A stretch of 64,000 nt of DNA, from positions 186,001-250,000 of the forward strand of contig NZ_JABEME010000003.1 of assembly GCF_013004645.1 (NCBI RefSeq), written 5' to 3'. This DNA is from Stenotrophomonas africana (lineage in GTDB: Bacteria > Pseudomonadota > Gammaproteobacteria > Xanthomonadales > Xanthomonadaceae). Position 1 is the stretch's first letter. Every line of letters begins with the position of its first letter. A model generated the notes under the pieces. That model saw nothing but the letters and a program-made list of their open reading frames with translations. It had not been told where the DNA came from and did not search any database. Positions 16,572 through 25,561 of this stretch are shown piece after piece. Made by a program: the position numbers and the translations under genes.

Positions 16572-19500
16572 TTACGGCGTTACGGTCAAGGCGACACGGA
16601 CAGCAGTCTTCGGCGTGCTCGGGTCATTGCTGCCGACACAGACGAAGCCCGAATAGCTGCCCGGCGCGAGGCCGCTGGCATTGATCTGCACCTGCGTGCT
16701 CTGGCTGCCGCCTGCGGAGATGCGGCCCAGGGCACGGGTCGGTGTGCCGATCCAGCCGGCACCGCACGCATTGCTTCCGCCCAGCCCATAGGCCAGCCCA
16801 GGCGCGCCGGCGGTGGCGGACCAGGCACCGCTGCCATCGGGATTGATGATCGCGCTGCGGTACACGCTGTCGCCGCTGGTGGCGTTGAACCAGAACCAGC
16901 TGGTAGCCAGCGGCGCGCGCACCGAGACCACCAGCCAGTAGCGGCCTGCCGGCAGGTTCACGTTCTGGCCAGCAGCGGCCAGGTCAAGGTTGATGGTGGC
17001 CAGCGTGGCCGACGTTCTTACGCCCGGACCGCTGACGGTGGAGGTGTAGCTCCACAGCGCCAGCTGCGGGCTCGATTCCGGATTGCCCTCCGGATTGCCG
17101 CCAACATCCCGGTAGATCGACCAGTTGATGTTGGTCGAAGTTGCCAGCGAGCCACCGTTGACGAAACCGTCAGCCACGATGCGGGTAATGCCGGTGGCCT
17201 CGCCCAGAGTGAAGTCATCGGCACCAAGCTGTGCACGTGCACCCACTGTCGCCGCATCGGTGAAGCGCGTCGAGCGACGGCCATTGGCGTTGTTTGGCGC
17301 CTGCGCTACCAGCGTGCGGGTGCCCACTCCGGAATTGTCGATCTGCCATTCCAGCGGTGAGCCGCCGGTATTGGCGATCTGCAGGTTCACCGTTCCGCTG
17401 CCACCGGCCGGCAGGGTCAGCGAGTTCGTCGGCGGCGTGGCGGCGATCTGCGGCGGCGGCACCGACACGGCGATCGGCAGGCGCAGCAGCGGCTGGCTGG
17501 TATCACCGCCCTGCGGTGCGAGGGTGAGCCTGGCAAAGCGCCAGCTGCCATCGTTCGGTACCGAACCGGTGGTGACGATGACCCGCACCGACTTGCTTTC
17601 ACCCGGCGCCAGGGTAAACACCGATGGCGAGACAACCGCGGTCAGGCCCTGCACCTTCGCCGTCCACGTCTGCCGGGTCGGCAGCACATTGCGGAACACG
17701 CGGGTGAAGCTGCAGCTGTCCGGGCAGCTGCGCTTGCCCAGGCTGGCGATGTTGAGCGACGACACTTCACCCCCATTGCCCGGATTGGCGGCCAGGAAGT
17801 TGGTCTTGGTCTCGTTGAGCACCAGCCCTGCGCGCAGTGCCTGGTCCACCTGGATGCGTCCGGCACCCATCGCGAATGCGTCGGCCGGTGTGACGCCATC
17901 TTCCTTCAGCACCTCCTGCCGCGCGGTCATCATCAACGCCGAGCGTGTCTCCTGCACGGTCCAGTCAGGACGCGCCTGGCGCAGGAGCGCGGCGGCACCG
18001 GCGTGATGCGGTGATGCCATCGAGGTGCCGTCCATCAGGCCGACGGCGTTCTCCGAGCCGGTCACCTCATTGCCCGCGATCACGGCCAGCACACGCACAC
18101 CCGGGGCGGTCACGTCCGGCTTGACCAGATCAAAGATCCCGGCCGGGCCGCGCGAACTGAAGTCGCCCAGCACATCCGGCGTATTGCTGATCTTGCTGGC
18201 CGGATAGGCAATGCCGGCGGTTGCGTTGTTGCCAACGCTCGACGCAAAGGTCCGCAGTGCATTGGCGTCCGACTGGTCGATGGCGAAGGCGGGAATGGTC
18301 GCCCCGGCCACGTTGGGCAGGATGGGGGCCGGCTGGTTGTTGCCGATCAGCACGGCGATCGCACCCGCTGCAGCGGCGTTGTTGACCTTGTCGCTGAAGT
18401 TGCACGAGCCACGGCGGATCACCGCAACGGCGCCCTGGAAGGTATTGGCCGGGAACGGCGCGCACCCATCGTTGGCACTGTCGATGCCTGCACTGACACG
18501 CAGCGGCGTGGTTGCAGGAATCGGCGTTGCGAACGGCACGCCGCCCGAGCCTTCGGTCAGCAGGATGGCAGTGAGCGCCGGCGGCACGCTGCCGGGGCCG
18601 CTGACCGCAGCGAACAGCACGATGTCGCCGCGGCCGTGCGTGGCCGCCGCAGTGCTGCCGGTCCAGGGTTCCAGATGGCCCATCGTGTTCGGACCCGGGC
18701 CGGAGTTGCCGGCCGAAGTGGCCACGTAGATGCCGGCATCGGATGCGTTGAGGAACGCCAGCGAGACCGCCTCTCCCCACGGCGCGGTGCCACCGGCAAT
18801 GGAGTAATTGATGACGTCGACCACGCCATCGGCGAGGGCCTGGTTGACCGCTGCCAGCGTCGAGGTGTTCGGGCAGAAGCCGCGCCCGGTGGAGACCTCG
18901 GTGTAGCAGGCGTCGTAGGCGATGATGTTGGCGCGCGGCGCAACACCGGAAATGTGGATCTGGTTGCCGCGGTAGGACGCAGTGTGCGGGTTGCCGGCGG
19001 CGGTGGAAGCGGTATGGCTGCCATGACCGTTGGTGTCACCAAATCCAGGCTCCTCGCGTACGTCCGCAACGCCACACTGGTTGCCCGGCGCACCGCAGAC
19101 GAAGTCGTAGCCGCCGATCAGCTTGCTGTTGCACCTGCCTTCGTCGATGCCGCCCGGCGCGCAGGTACCGAGGTAGTTGCCTGCGCCCAGTGGATTGACG
19201 TGCTCGTAACCATCCTCGGCGCGGGCGGTGAAGGCCGGGCTGCCGAAGTTGATGCCCGAGTCGATGACGCCGACCACCACACCTTCGCCACGGAACGGCG
19301 CAGGTGTGCCGTTCCACAGCGCAGGTGCGCCGATCAACCCCGGTCCGACGTCGGTGTCCTGCTCATACTCCCTGTACTCTTCAACCAGCTGCACATCGGG
19401 AAGTGCGCGCACGCGCTCCGCTTCCTGCGGATTCATCTGCAGCACCGATGCGTTGATCGCATGCTGCATGCGCCGTTCGACCTTTACGCTGCGGCCCAGC

Positions 19501-19928
19501 GCGGCATTGATGCGGGCCTCGTGCTGTGCCTGGCGGTCAGCGAGGAAGCGCACATAGTCCTGCGAGCGTGCACCCCTTACAGCGATGCGCGGTGTCGGCG
19601 CATTGCCGGTGGCCGCCGCTGCACGCGCGGCGCTGGCGGATGGGCGCATGCGTTCCGGTGCAGCGAGGCCCTGGATGTCGCCCTTGTAGGTGGCCAGCGG
19701 CTCCTCGCGGTAGACCACAATGTAGCGGTTGGAGAGCTCGGCGAAGCCGCTGCCCGGACCGCGTGTCGCAGGCCCGGACGGATTGCCGGCGCGCGCGTCC
19801 ACCGAGGGATTGCCGGTCTTTGACTGGGCACCGGTACTGCGTATGCCCACGGCAGCGGCGGCCAGTGCGGCACCCGCCACCAGGGTCAGTGCAACCCATT
19901 TGCTTCGTTTGATCCATGCATTGCGCAT
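16572..19928 (-). CDS. Large S8 subtilisin-like serine protease, secreted
   Basis: An 1118-aa exported protease. Start MRNAWIKRSK at 19928 follows AAAGGGGG; two in-frame upstream ATGs lack this spacing. N-terminal signal anchor, then an I9-like propeptide (YIVVYREEPL...). Catalytic residues are Asp223 (VIDSG), His302 (GHGSH) and Ser636 (GTSMASPH). A PA domain is inserted between His and Ser (about residues 445-590). After the catalytic domain come beta-sandwich modules with LAPGESKSVRVIV and a C-terminal region with SGFVCVGSNDPSTP. Cysteine pairs suggest an extracellular location, probably through type II secretion. Length is far above simple subtilases. Confidence 0.92.
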   Translation of the reverse strand: MRNAWIKRSKWVALTLVAGAALAAAAVGIRSTGAQSKTGNPSVDARAGNPSGPATRGPGSGFAELSNRYIVVYREEPLATYKGDIQGLAAPERMRPSASAARAAAATGNAPTPRIAVRGARSQDYVRFLADRQAQHEARINAALGRSVKVERRMQHAINASVLQMNPQEAERVRALPDVQLVEEYREYEQDTDVGPGLIGAPALWNGTPAPFRGEGVVVGVIDSGINFGSPAFTARAEDGYEHVNPLGAGNYLGTCAPGGIDEGRCNSKLIGGYDFVCGAPGNQCGVADVREEPGFGDTNGHGSHTASTAAGNPHTASYRGNQIHISGVAPRANIIAYDACYTEVSTGRGFCPNTSTLAAVNQALADGVVDVINYSIAGGTAPWGEAVSLAFLNASDAGIYVATSAGNSGPGPNTMGHLEPWTGSTAAATHGRGDIVLFAAVSGPGSVPPALTAILLTEGSGGVPFATPIPATTPLRVSAGIDSANDGCAPFPANTFQGAVAVIRRGSCNFSDKVNNAAAAGAIAVLIGNNQPAPILPNVAGATIPAFAIDQSDANALRTFASSVGNNATAGIAYPASKISNTPDVLGDFSSRGPAGIFDLVKPDVTAPGVRVLAVIAGNEVTGSENAVGLMDGTSMASPHHAGAAALLRQARPDWTVQETRSALMMTARQEVLKEDGVTPADAFAMGAGRIQVDQALRAGLVLNETKTNFLAANPGNGGEVSSLNIASLGKRSCPDSCSFTRVFRNVLPTRQTWTAKVQGLTAVVSPSVFTLAPGESKSVRVIVTTGSVPNDGSWRFARLTLAPQGGDTSQPLLRLPIAVSVPPPQIAATPPTNSLTLPAGGSGTVNLQIANTGGSPLEWQIDNSGVGTRTLVAQAPNNANGRRSTRFTDAATVGARAQLGADDFTLGEATGITRIVADGFVNGGSLATSTNINWSIYRDVGGNPEGNPESSPQLALWSYTSTVSGPGVRTSATLATINLDLAAAGQNVNLPAGRYWLVVSVRAPLATSWFWFNATSGDSVYRSAIINPDGSGAWSATAGAPGLAYGLGGSNACGAGWIGTPTRALGRISAGGSQSTQVQINASGLAPGSYSGFVCVGSNDPSTPKTAVRVALTVTP

Positions 19929-19963
19929 CGAATACCCCCTTTTCATTGAAAGCCCGAGATGCA

Positions 19964-19983
19964 CGCCGGCGTCAACGCCGGCG
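19964..19983 (-). other. Leader hairpin before the S8 protease
   Basis: CGCCGGCG-TCAA-CGCCGGCG, a perfect 8-bp stem with a 4-base loop, 36 bases upstream of the protease start codon. It would fold in the mRNA leader if transcription starts further upstream. The rest of the 294-bp divergent region (19929-20222) shows no motif that I can name with confidence. Confidence 0.4.
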
Positions 19984-20222
19984 CTGTGATGTCTGGTGCT
20001 TCAATTGCGGGTGCGGCGCGTAGTCCCCGACGCCTTGCACCCCGCTGCGCCCCGGCAGCAGAATCGACACTACCTCAAAATTTGACGCGGCGCACAGTTT
20101 TTCGTGACAGCGGCAAGACAGAGATCAGTACGCGAAAGTATGGATGCGCGCCTGCATGGCGTAGCCATGGACCCGGCCGCCGAAGCGGCAACGCGTTCGT
20201 TGCCCGTCGTTGAAGGACAACG

Positions 20223-21572
20223 GTGTCCAGTGCTATGACTGCCTGCGCCCATCAACGCACGGATGCCATGGATATTTTCCGCACTGCACTGATTGCCGGT
20301 GTTGCCTGTGCAGCAGGACAGGCATGGTCCGCTGAATCACCGATCGCAGACGCCGACGCGCGCGGAATCTTCATCGAAGCACAGCACCTGTGCCAGGTCG
20401 ATGGCGGCCAGCTGTGGGGGCAATCCCTGTGCGGGCCGATGATGCTGGTCGATCCGAAGAGTCGGCAGGTCACCGCCTCGCATGCGGATGTACACGGCGC
20501 GTTGAAGGCGCGTGGCGAGGTGTTCGTGGGCCAGCTTCCGCCCGATGCGATCATCGCCAACACCGCCGTCGAATGGTCCGGCATCCGCTGGACGCAGCTG
20601 CTCTGGCCGCTGCCACAGGACGAAAGCCGGCGACGCACGCTGCTGGCCCACGAGATGTTCCACCGCCTGCAACCCGCGCTGTCGATCGCAGCGCCGGCAG
20701 AGGACGGCAATGAACACCTCGACACGCTTGAAGGACGCTACTGGCTGCAGCTGGAATGGCGCGCGCTTGCGGATGCGCTCACGGCCACCGATGCAGTGGC
20801 GCAGCACACTGCGGTGACCGACGCACTCGCATTCCGCGCCGAGCGCCACCGCCAGTTCCCTGCGGCAGCGCAGGAAGAAGCGGCGCTGGAATTGAACGAG
20901 GGCCTGGCCGAGTACACCGGCGTGTTCGTGGGCAATCCAACGCGCTCCACACGTACCCAGGCGGCGCTGCATGACCTTCGCGCGCACGTTGCTGATCTCA
21001 GTTTCGTCCGCTCTTTCGCCTATGCCACCGGTCCGGCCTATGGCCTGCTGCTGGACCAGGCGGCCCCCGGTTGGCGCAACGATCTCGCCCACCCCGCCCG
21101 GGACCTCGGCACGCATCTGGCCGAAGTGTCCCGGACCCCGATGCAGCGGAATGCGACCGAGCTGCGATCCGCGGCGGCGCGCTACGGCGGACAGGCACTG
21201 CGCGACGCCGAAACGCTGCGCGAACAGCAGCGCCTTGCGCAGCTGGAACACAACCATGCGCGCTTCGTGACGGGCCCGGTCGTGCGGTTGGATCTGCGCA
21301 GCATGCGCATCCAGTTCAATCCCAACACGATGCAGCCGTTGCCGGGCCGTGGAACGGTATATCCAACGATGCGGCTGACCGATACCTGGGGCAGCCTGGA
21401 CGTCACCGACGGAGCGTTGATGCAGAGCGACTGGAAGGCCGTGTTCGTGCAGGCACCCGCAACTGCCGACCCGCCGCTACAGGGTCCAGGGTGGTCGCTG
21501 AGTCTGAAACCAGGATGGTTACTGGTGCCGGGAACACGCAACGGCGATTACGTGTTGAAGGCGCCCCCCTGA
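20223..21572 (+). CDS. Putative zinc metallopeptidase-like protein, exported
   Basis: A 449-aa protein of unrecognised family. A GTG start at 20223 is favoured because AAGGA lies 5 bases upstream; the internal ATG at 20268 (MDIFRTALIAG) would also give a signal peptide. The sequence LLAHEMFHRLQP contains an HExxH motif, and about 75 residues later NEGLAEYTG supplies a plausible third zinc ligand, the pattern of gluzincins. No further domain was recognised. It is divergent from the S8 protease. Peptidase activity is an inference from the motif. Confidence 0.7.
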   Translation: MSSAMTACAHQRTDAMDIFRTALIAGVACAAGQAWSAESPIADADARGIFIEAQHLCQVDGGQLWGQSLCGPMMLVDPKSRQVTASHADVHGALKARGEVFVGQLPPDAIIANTAVEWSGIRWTQLLWPLPQDESRRRTLLAHEMFHRLQPALSIAAPAEDGNEHLDTLEGRYWLQLEWRALADALTATDAVAQHTAVTDALAFRAERHRQFPAAAQEEAALELNEGLAEYTGVFVGNPTRSTRTQAALHDLRAHVADLSFVRSFAYATGPAYGLLLDQAAPGWRNDLAHPARDLGTHLAEVSRTPMQRNATELRSAAARYGGQALRDAETLREQQRLAQLEHNHARFVTGPVVRLDLRSMRIQFNPNTMQPLPGRGTVYPTMRLTDTWGSLDVTDGALMQSDWKAVFVQAPATADPPLQGPGWSLSLKPGWLLVPGTRNGDYVLKAPP

Positions 21573-21660
21573 CAACACCCGCAGGCATCGCGACGCTCTA
21601 GCACGCGAGCGTTTCAGACACGCCCTGCACCATTTGACACATCTCCAGTGCTTGCGCGCT

Positions 21661-21709
21661 GTCACAGCTTCGTCTTTTCATCGTTGACCGAAAGACGACA
21701 GCTTGTGAC
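21661..21709. repeat. 49-bp imperfect palindrome upstream of the nuclease gene
   Basis: Left arm GTCACAGCTTCGTCTTTTC (21661-21679) pairs with GAAAGACGACAGCTTGTGAC (21690-21709) with two single-base bulges and a 10-base loop. It lies in the 288-bp gap between the metallopeptidase and nuclease genes. It could be a terminator of the upstream gene or a leader element of the nuclease; no T-run follows on the plus strand. Confidence 0.6.
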
Positions 21710-21860
21710 GCTTACGACACCGCACGGCCTCCACGGGCCTGTCATCGCGGCCACGTCTCACCGCAATCCGTAGCACCCGTCTCCGCAACGTCCCCCATGA
21801 CTTCGCCTCGGCCCGGTCGTGGCGGACGGCTGCGCCCTGAACTTCTGCTGGAGAACCGCA

Positions 21861-22601
21861 ATGCGCCTTGCAAGCCTCTTCTTCGCATTCGTCCTCAGTG
21901 CCTTCGCTGGCGCTGCCCAGGCCCAGGTCGTCACCCTCAACAAGGGCGGCTTCGTGCTCACCTACGACTGCAGCATCCACAGCGCCACCCGCTACGAGTA
22001 CACGCTCACCGCCGACACCGGCACGGCCGCGCGCCCGTCCAGCTTCTACAAGGATCCGGACCTGCCGGCAGGATGCCTCGGCCAGACCAGCACCGCCTCC
22101 TACGCCAGCATCAAGTCCGGCTATGACCGTGGCCATCTGGTCACGTCCAATCACATGGACTACAACGCGACCTACATCCGCCGCGCCAACTACATGACCA
22201 ACATCGTTCCGCAGGTGTCCAGCTTCAACCAGGGCATCTGGGTGAAGGCAGAGAACGTGGCCGAGTGCTACCGGGACATCGCGCCAGTGGATGTCTATGG
22301 CGGCGTGGTCTACGGCGACGCCTCCAACGACTACTTCCTTTCCAGCCACGGCATCCCGACACCGGAGTTCTTCTGGAAGACCATCATCACCCGTGACCCG
22401 AACACCGGCACGGCCAAGGCGATCAGCTGGATCATTCCCAACGAAGCGAATCTGGGCAGCCTGGACAACTACCTGGTGACCATCGCCGATCTGGAGGAGC
22501 TGCTGGGTGCGAGCTACGTCGCGATCAACGCACCGGCTTCGCTGAAGAACATGCTGCCGGCCAGCACCTGGCCGCAGCCGGCGGGCTGTGACCTGGGCTG
22601 A
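21861..22601 (+). CDS. Secreted DNA/RNA non-specific endonuclease
   Basis: A 246-aa beta-beta-alpha-metal nuclease of the Serratia NucA type. Start MRLASLFFAFVLSAF at 21861 follows CTGGAGAA; it has a classical signal peptide ending AQAQ. The catalytic motif is YDRGHLVTSNHMD with His92 as general base, and the magnesium-binding Asn lies in NIVPQVSSFNQGIW. Conserved cysteines fit an extracellular enzyme. A role in DNA scavenging, biofilm or trap degradation is possible. It is followed by a strong hairpin. Confidence 0.92.
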   Translation: MRLASLFFAFVLSAFAGAAQAQVVTLNKGGFVLTYDCSIHSATRYEYTLTADTGTAARPSSFYKDPDLPAGCLGQTSTASYASIKSGYDRGHLVTSNHMDYNATYIRRANYMTNIVPQVSSFNQGIWVKAENVAECYRDIAPVDVYGGVVYGDASNDYFLSSHGIPTPEFFWKTIITRDPNTGTAKAISWIIPNEANLGSLDNYLVTIADLEELLGASYVAINAPASLKNMLPASTWPQPAGCDLG

Positions 22602-22619
22602 CCGGCCTGCCGGGAATGG

Positions 22620-22642
22620 GTGGCACCCGGTCCGGGTGCCAC
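22620..22642. terminator. Perfect 11-bp hairpin between nuclease and HAD genes
   Basis: GTGGCACCCGG-T-CCGGGTGCCAC, 18 bases after the nuclease stop. No T-run, so it could also be a REP-like element or mRNA stabiliser. Confidence 0.5.
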
Positions 22643-22705
22643 GCAAGTATGGCTGTGGGAAAATGGCGGGCAATTGCGCCACCGCATTGCCCCCTGGAGC
22701 TGTAG

Positions 22706-23401
22706 ATGTCCCGTTTCCCCTTCGATGCCGTGCTGTTCGACTGCGACGGCGTACTCGTCGATTCCGAACCGCTGGTCGCCCGCGTTCTCTCGGAAATGCT
22801 GACCGCACGCGGCTGGCCGCTGACCCCTGCGCAGGCGGGTGAAGTCTTCCTCGGCCAGTCCGTGGCCCATCTGGCTGGCCTGATCGCAGAGCGCACCGGC
22901 AAGCCCTTCACCGAGGAATGGCTTGAAGAATTCCGCCAGCAGCGCAACCGGGCACTGGAACGTGACCTTGAAGCGATCCAGGGGGCGCCCGAGGCCGTGC
23001 GTGCGATCGCTGCGGCCACCGGCGGGCGGATCGCATGCGCCTCCGGCGCCGATCTGCTCAAGGTGAAGCTGCAGCTGGGCAAGGTCGGCATCCTCGATGC
23101 CTTCGGCCCCCATGTGTTCAGTGGCCAGGACATGCCGCGCACCAAGCCGCACCCGGACGTGTATCTGGCCGCTGCTGCTGCGCTGGGCGTGGACCCGACG
23201 CGGTGCGCGGTGATCGAGGACACCGTCACCGGCGCCACTGCGGGCGTTGCCGCAGGCGCCACCGTATTCGGCTTCAGTGAGGGTGGCCCGCACCACAGTA
23301 CGCCCGAAGCCCTGCGCGCTGCCGGTGCAAAGGTGATTTTCCAGCGCATGGACCAGCTGCCGGGGCTGCTTGCCGCCTACGCGGTGGACGCCGTCGCCTG
23401 A
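22706..23401 (+). CDS. HAD-superfamily phosphatase (beta-phosphoglucomutase-like subfamily)
   Basis: A 231-aa cytosolic hydrolase. Motif I FDCDGVLVDSEP carries the nucleophile and acid aspartates; motif II Ser lies in ACASGA; motif III Lys in RTKPHPDVYL; and motif IV in VIEDTVTGATAG. A helical cap follows motif I. The start MSRFPFDAV has GGAG upstream. Members dephosphorylate small sugar phosphates such as phosphoglycolate or 2-deoxyglucose-6-phosphate; the substrate is not readable here. Confidence 0.9.
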   Translation: MSRFPFDAVLFDCDGVLVDSEPLVARVLSEMLTARGWPLTPAQAGEVFLGQSVAHLAGLIAERTGKPFTEEWLEEFRQQRNRALERDLEAIQGAPEAVRAIAAATGGRIACASGADLLKVKLQLGKVGILDAFGPHVFSGQDMPRTKPHPDVYLAAAAALGVDPTRCAVIEDTVTGATAGVAAGATVFGFSEGGPHHSTPEALRAAGAKVIFQRMDQLPGLLAAYAVDAVA

Positions 23402-23407
23402 CCCTGC

Positions 23408-23653
23408 TCAGCCCGCAGTGCCCAGTGCGGCGCTGCGGCGCTTTCCGACGTAGTACAGCGCGAACAGGTACAGGCCGGTGAACAGCTGCAGGAACAGCGG
23501 CGGCAGCGGCGAATAGGTGATCCACGCCGCAGGCTCGCCCTGCCCCAGCCCGCGCGCCACGAAGTTGGCGATCACCGCCAGGGTGAACACGATCAGGGTG
23601 AACACGATCGAGGTCCAACGATGCACGGGCCGTGCCCAGCCACCGCGGCTCAT
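23408..23653 (-). CDS. Small membrane protein of unknown function
   Basis: An 81-aa protein with two hydrophobic segments (SIVFTLIVFTLAVIANFVA and PPLFLQLFTGLYLFALYYV) joined by a short loop. Its ATG overlaps the stop of the upstream VOC gene (ATGA), so the two are translationally coupled. I do not recognise the family. It is the last gene of a LysR-AraC-VOC operon. Confidence 0.75.
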   Translation of the reverse strand: MSRGGWARPVHRWTSIVFTLIVFTLAVIANFVARGLGQGEPAAWITYSPLPPLFLQLFTGLYLFALYYVGKRRSAALGTAG

Positions 23654-24075
23654 TGCCGGCGCCTCGTTTCGGAACGGGCTTCGATCATTTTCCAACCATT
23701 GCCTGACGGGTCACGGAATCCGGCGTCGACGGCGCCATAGCGCTCGATCGGCTCCTGGGTGAATTCCACGCCCTGTGCCAGCCATTGCGTGTAGCGCGCC
23801 TGGCAGTCATCCACGGCCAGCACCAGGGGCGGCATTGCGCCTTTGGCCACCAACTGCTGCAGCGAAAGCGCGGTAGCGGCATCGTGGGTGGGCGGGCCTG
23901 GCACGAACAGGCCCAGCTGGAAACCGTCCTGGCCCGGGCTGCGTACCGTCAGCCAGCGGTAGCTGCCATTGCGTACATCGGTATGCACTTCGAAGCCGAG
24001 CTTGCCGACGTAGAACGCCAGCGCCTCATCCTGGTCGCGCACATACAGGCCGACCGTGTTCACAGTGTTCGTCAT
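23650..24075 (-). CDS. VOC-family (glyoxalase/dioxygenase fold) protein
   Basis: A 141-aa protein with the paired beta-alpha-beta-beta-beta modules of the vicinal oxygen chelate fold: VGLYVRDQDEALAFYVGKLG at the N-terminus and GAVDAGFRDPSGNGWKMIEA at the C-terminus. The start at 24075 follows GGGAGG. Such small VOC proteins include resistance and glyoxalase-like enzymes; the reaction is unknown. It lies 10 bp downstream of an AraC regulator, a common pairing. Confidence 0.88.
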   Translation of the reverse strand: MTNTVNTVGLYVRDQDEALAFYVGKLGFEVHTDVRNGSYRWLTVRSPGQDGFQLGLFVPGPPTHDAATALSLQQLVAKGAMPPLVLAVDDCQARYTQWLAQGVEFTQEPIERYGAVDAGFRDPSGNGWKMIEARSETRRRQ

Positions 24076-24085
24076 GGGACCTCCC

Positions 24086-24547
24086 TCAGGTGGGGGCCAC
24101 GTTAGCAATCGCCTCGCGGCGGCGCTTCTCCAAAACTGCGATGTTCAGGTCCGGGCGCTGCGCGGCGCGTGCATGGCATTCCGGCACGCAGGCCGACGCC
24201 GCCTGGCCTGCACGCTCACGCTCACGCACATTGCCTGGGCTGTCGCCGGTGATGTCACGGAAGATACGGCCAAAGGTGCCCAGGCTGCTCCACCCGGTCT
24301 GCGCGGCGATTTCGGTGACCGGCAGGTCGGTGTCACGCAACATCGCCACGGCCCGTTCGATGCGCCGGCTGAGGAGATAGCGGTGCGGTGGCAGCCCGAA
24401 GGCCTGTTTGAACGAGCGGGCGAAGTGCGCCGGCGACACCGCACTGACCTCGGCCAGGCGCGCGACTGGCCACTCTTCGTGGCTGGCGCGGTCCATCCGA
24501 TCCTTGGCGCGCAGCAGGCGCCGCAGCAGTTCGGGGCTCTGGTTCAT
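24086..24547 (-). CDS. AraC-family transcriptional regulator, short
   Basis: A 153-aa protein made almost wholly of the AraC/XylS double helix-turn-helix: first helix pair WPVARLAEVSAVSPAHFARS, second VTEIAAQTGWSSLGTFGRIF. There is no N-terminal sensory domain; the C-terminus is a charged tail. Its ATG overlaps the stop of the LysR gene (ATGA). It probably controls its own operon with the VOC enzyme. Confidence 0.9.
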   Translation of the reverse strand: MNQSPELLRRLLRAKDRMDRASHEEWPVARLAEVSAVSPAHFARSFKQAFGLPPHRYLLSRRIERAVAMLRDTDLPVTEIAAQTGWSSLGTFGRIFRDITGDSPGNVRERERAGQAASACVPECHARAAQRPDLNIAVLEKRRREAIANVAPT

Positions 24548-25470
24548 GGCATCACCGCCTGGGCCAGGTAATGGCGGCCCGCATGCCGCGCCTCAGCGGC
24601 CTGCTCGACCAGCCAGTCACGCAATGCAATGACCTTGGCACTGCCATTTCGCGCCGTGGGTGCCACGAACCAGAAGCTGCGACCGTCGCAGGCGACCCCC
24701 GGATGCGCCTGCACCAGCCGCCCGCTGTCCAGCTCGGCCTGGAACAGGATCGGCGAACCCATGGCGATGCCTTGCCCGGCGATCGCGGCGCCGACATCCA
24801 GATGCTCGACGGCAAAGGGCGTGACGAAACTCTCCGGTGCCGGCGGTGGAATGTGCCCGTGCGCGGCAAACCACAGGGACCACCAATCCGGTCGCCCGAG
24901 CAGGGGAATCTCCAGCGCGGTGCTGCCCAGCCCACGCGCCGCCGGCAGCAGCGCTGGCGCGCACAACGGGGCAAAAATGCTGGGGAACAACGGCGTGGCC
25001 TTCAGCCCAGGCCACTCACCATGCCCGTTGCGGATGGCGGCATCGAAGTGGCCGGCGGCCAGATCCTGCGGCGCTGCCGACAGGTCCAGTTCCAGCACGA
25101 ACTGCCGGTGGCGGGCGCGGAACGTGCCCAGCCGCGGCGTCAGCCAGCTGGTGCCCAGCGTCGGCAGCACGGACAGGCGCAGTCGCGTTGCATCCATCTC
25201 AGCGGCGCGCATGAAGCTGGCGCGTAATGCATCGAATGCCCGGGTGGCCTCCTGGGCGACGCTGGCACCCGCCACCGTCAGTTCCACGTGCTGAGCGTGG
25301 CGCAGGAACAGGCAAGTGCCGGTCTGGGCCTCCAGCCGCCGCACGTGGTAGCTCACCGATGCCGCACTGGTGTCGAGCTCCTCGGCGGCACGCGCGAAGC
25401 TGCCCAGCCGCGCCGCCGCCTCGAAGGCACGGATGGCGGCAAGCGATGGCAGCTGGCGTTGGGTGACCAT
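24544..25470 (-). CDS. LysR-family transcriptional regulator (GcvA-like)
   Basis: A 308-aa regulator with an N-terminal winged helix (LPSLAAIRAFEAAARLGSFA, then AASVSYHVRRLEAQTG) and a periplasmic-binding-like effector domain. The opening and the HDFxAAIR-like GHFDAAIRNGHGEW resemble the GcvA/AmpR branch. First gene of a four-gene minus-strand operon with overlapping stops and starts, and divergent from the Tat-like gene at 25562 across a 91-bp region, where it may bind. Confidence 0.92.
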   Translation of the reverse strand: MVTQRQLPSLAAIRAFEAAARLGSFARAAEELDTSAASVSYHVRRLEAQTGTCLFLRHAQHVELTVAGASVAQEATRAFDALRASFMRAAEMDATRLRLSVLPTLGTSWLTPRLGTFRARHRQFVLELDLSAAPQDLAAGHFDAAIRNGHGEWPGLKATPLFPSIFAPLCAPALLPAARGLGSTALEIPLLGRPDWWSLWFAAHGHIPPPAPESFVTPFAVEHLDVGAAIAGQGIAMGSPILFQAELDSGRLVQAHPGVACDGRSFWFVAPTARNGSAKVIALRDWLVEQAAEARHAGRHYLAQAVMP

Positions 25471-25561
25471 AAGTGTGACTTAGCCTGAGCCCCGATATCT
25501 GCGTGGTCAATCCCCCTGGTACGCGCAACGATGGAGGCACCTTCGACAGGGGATCACGCAC

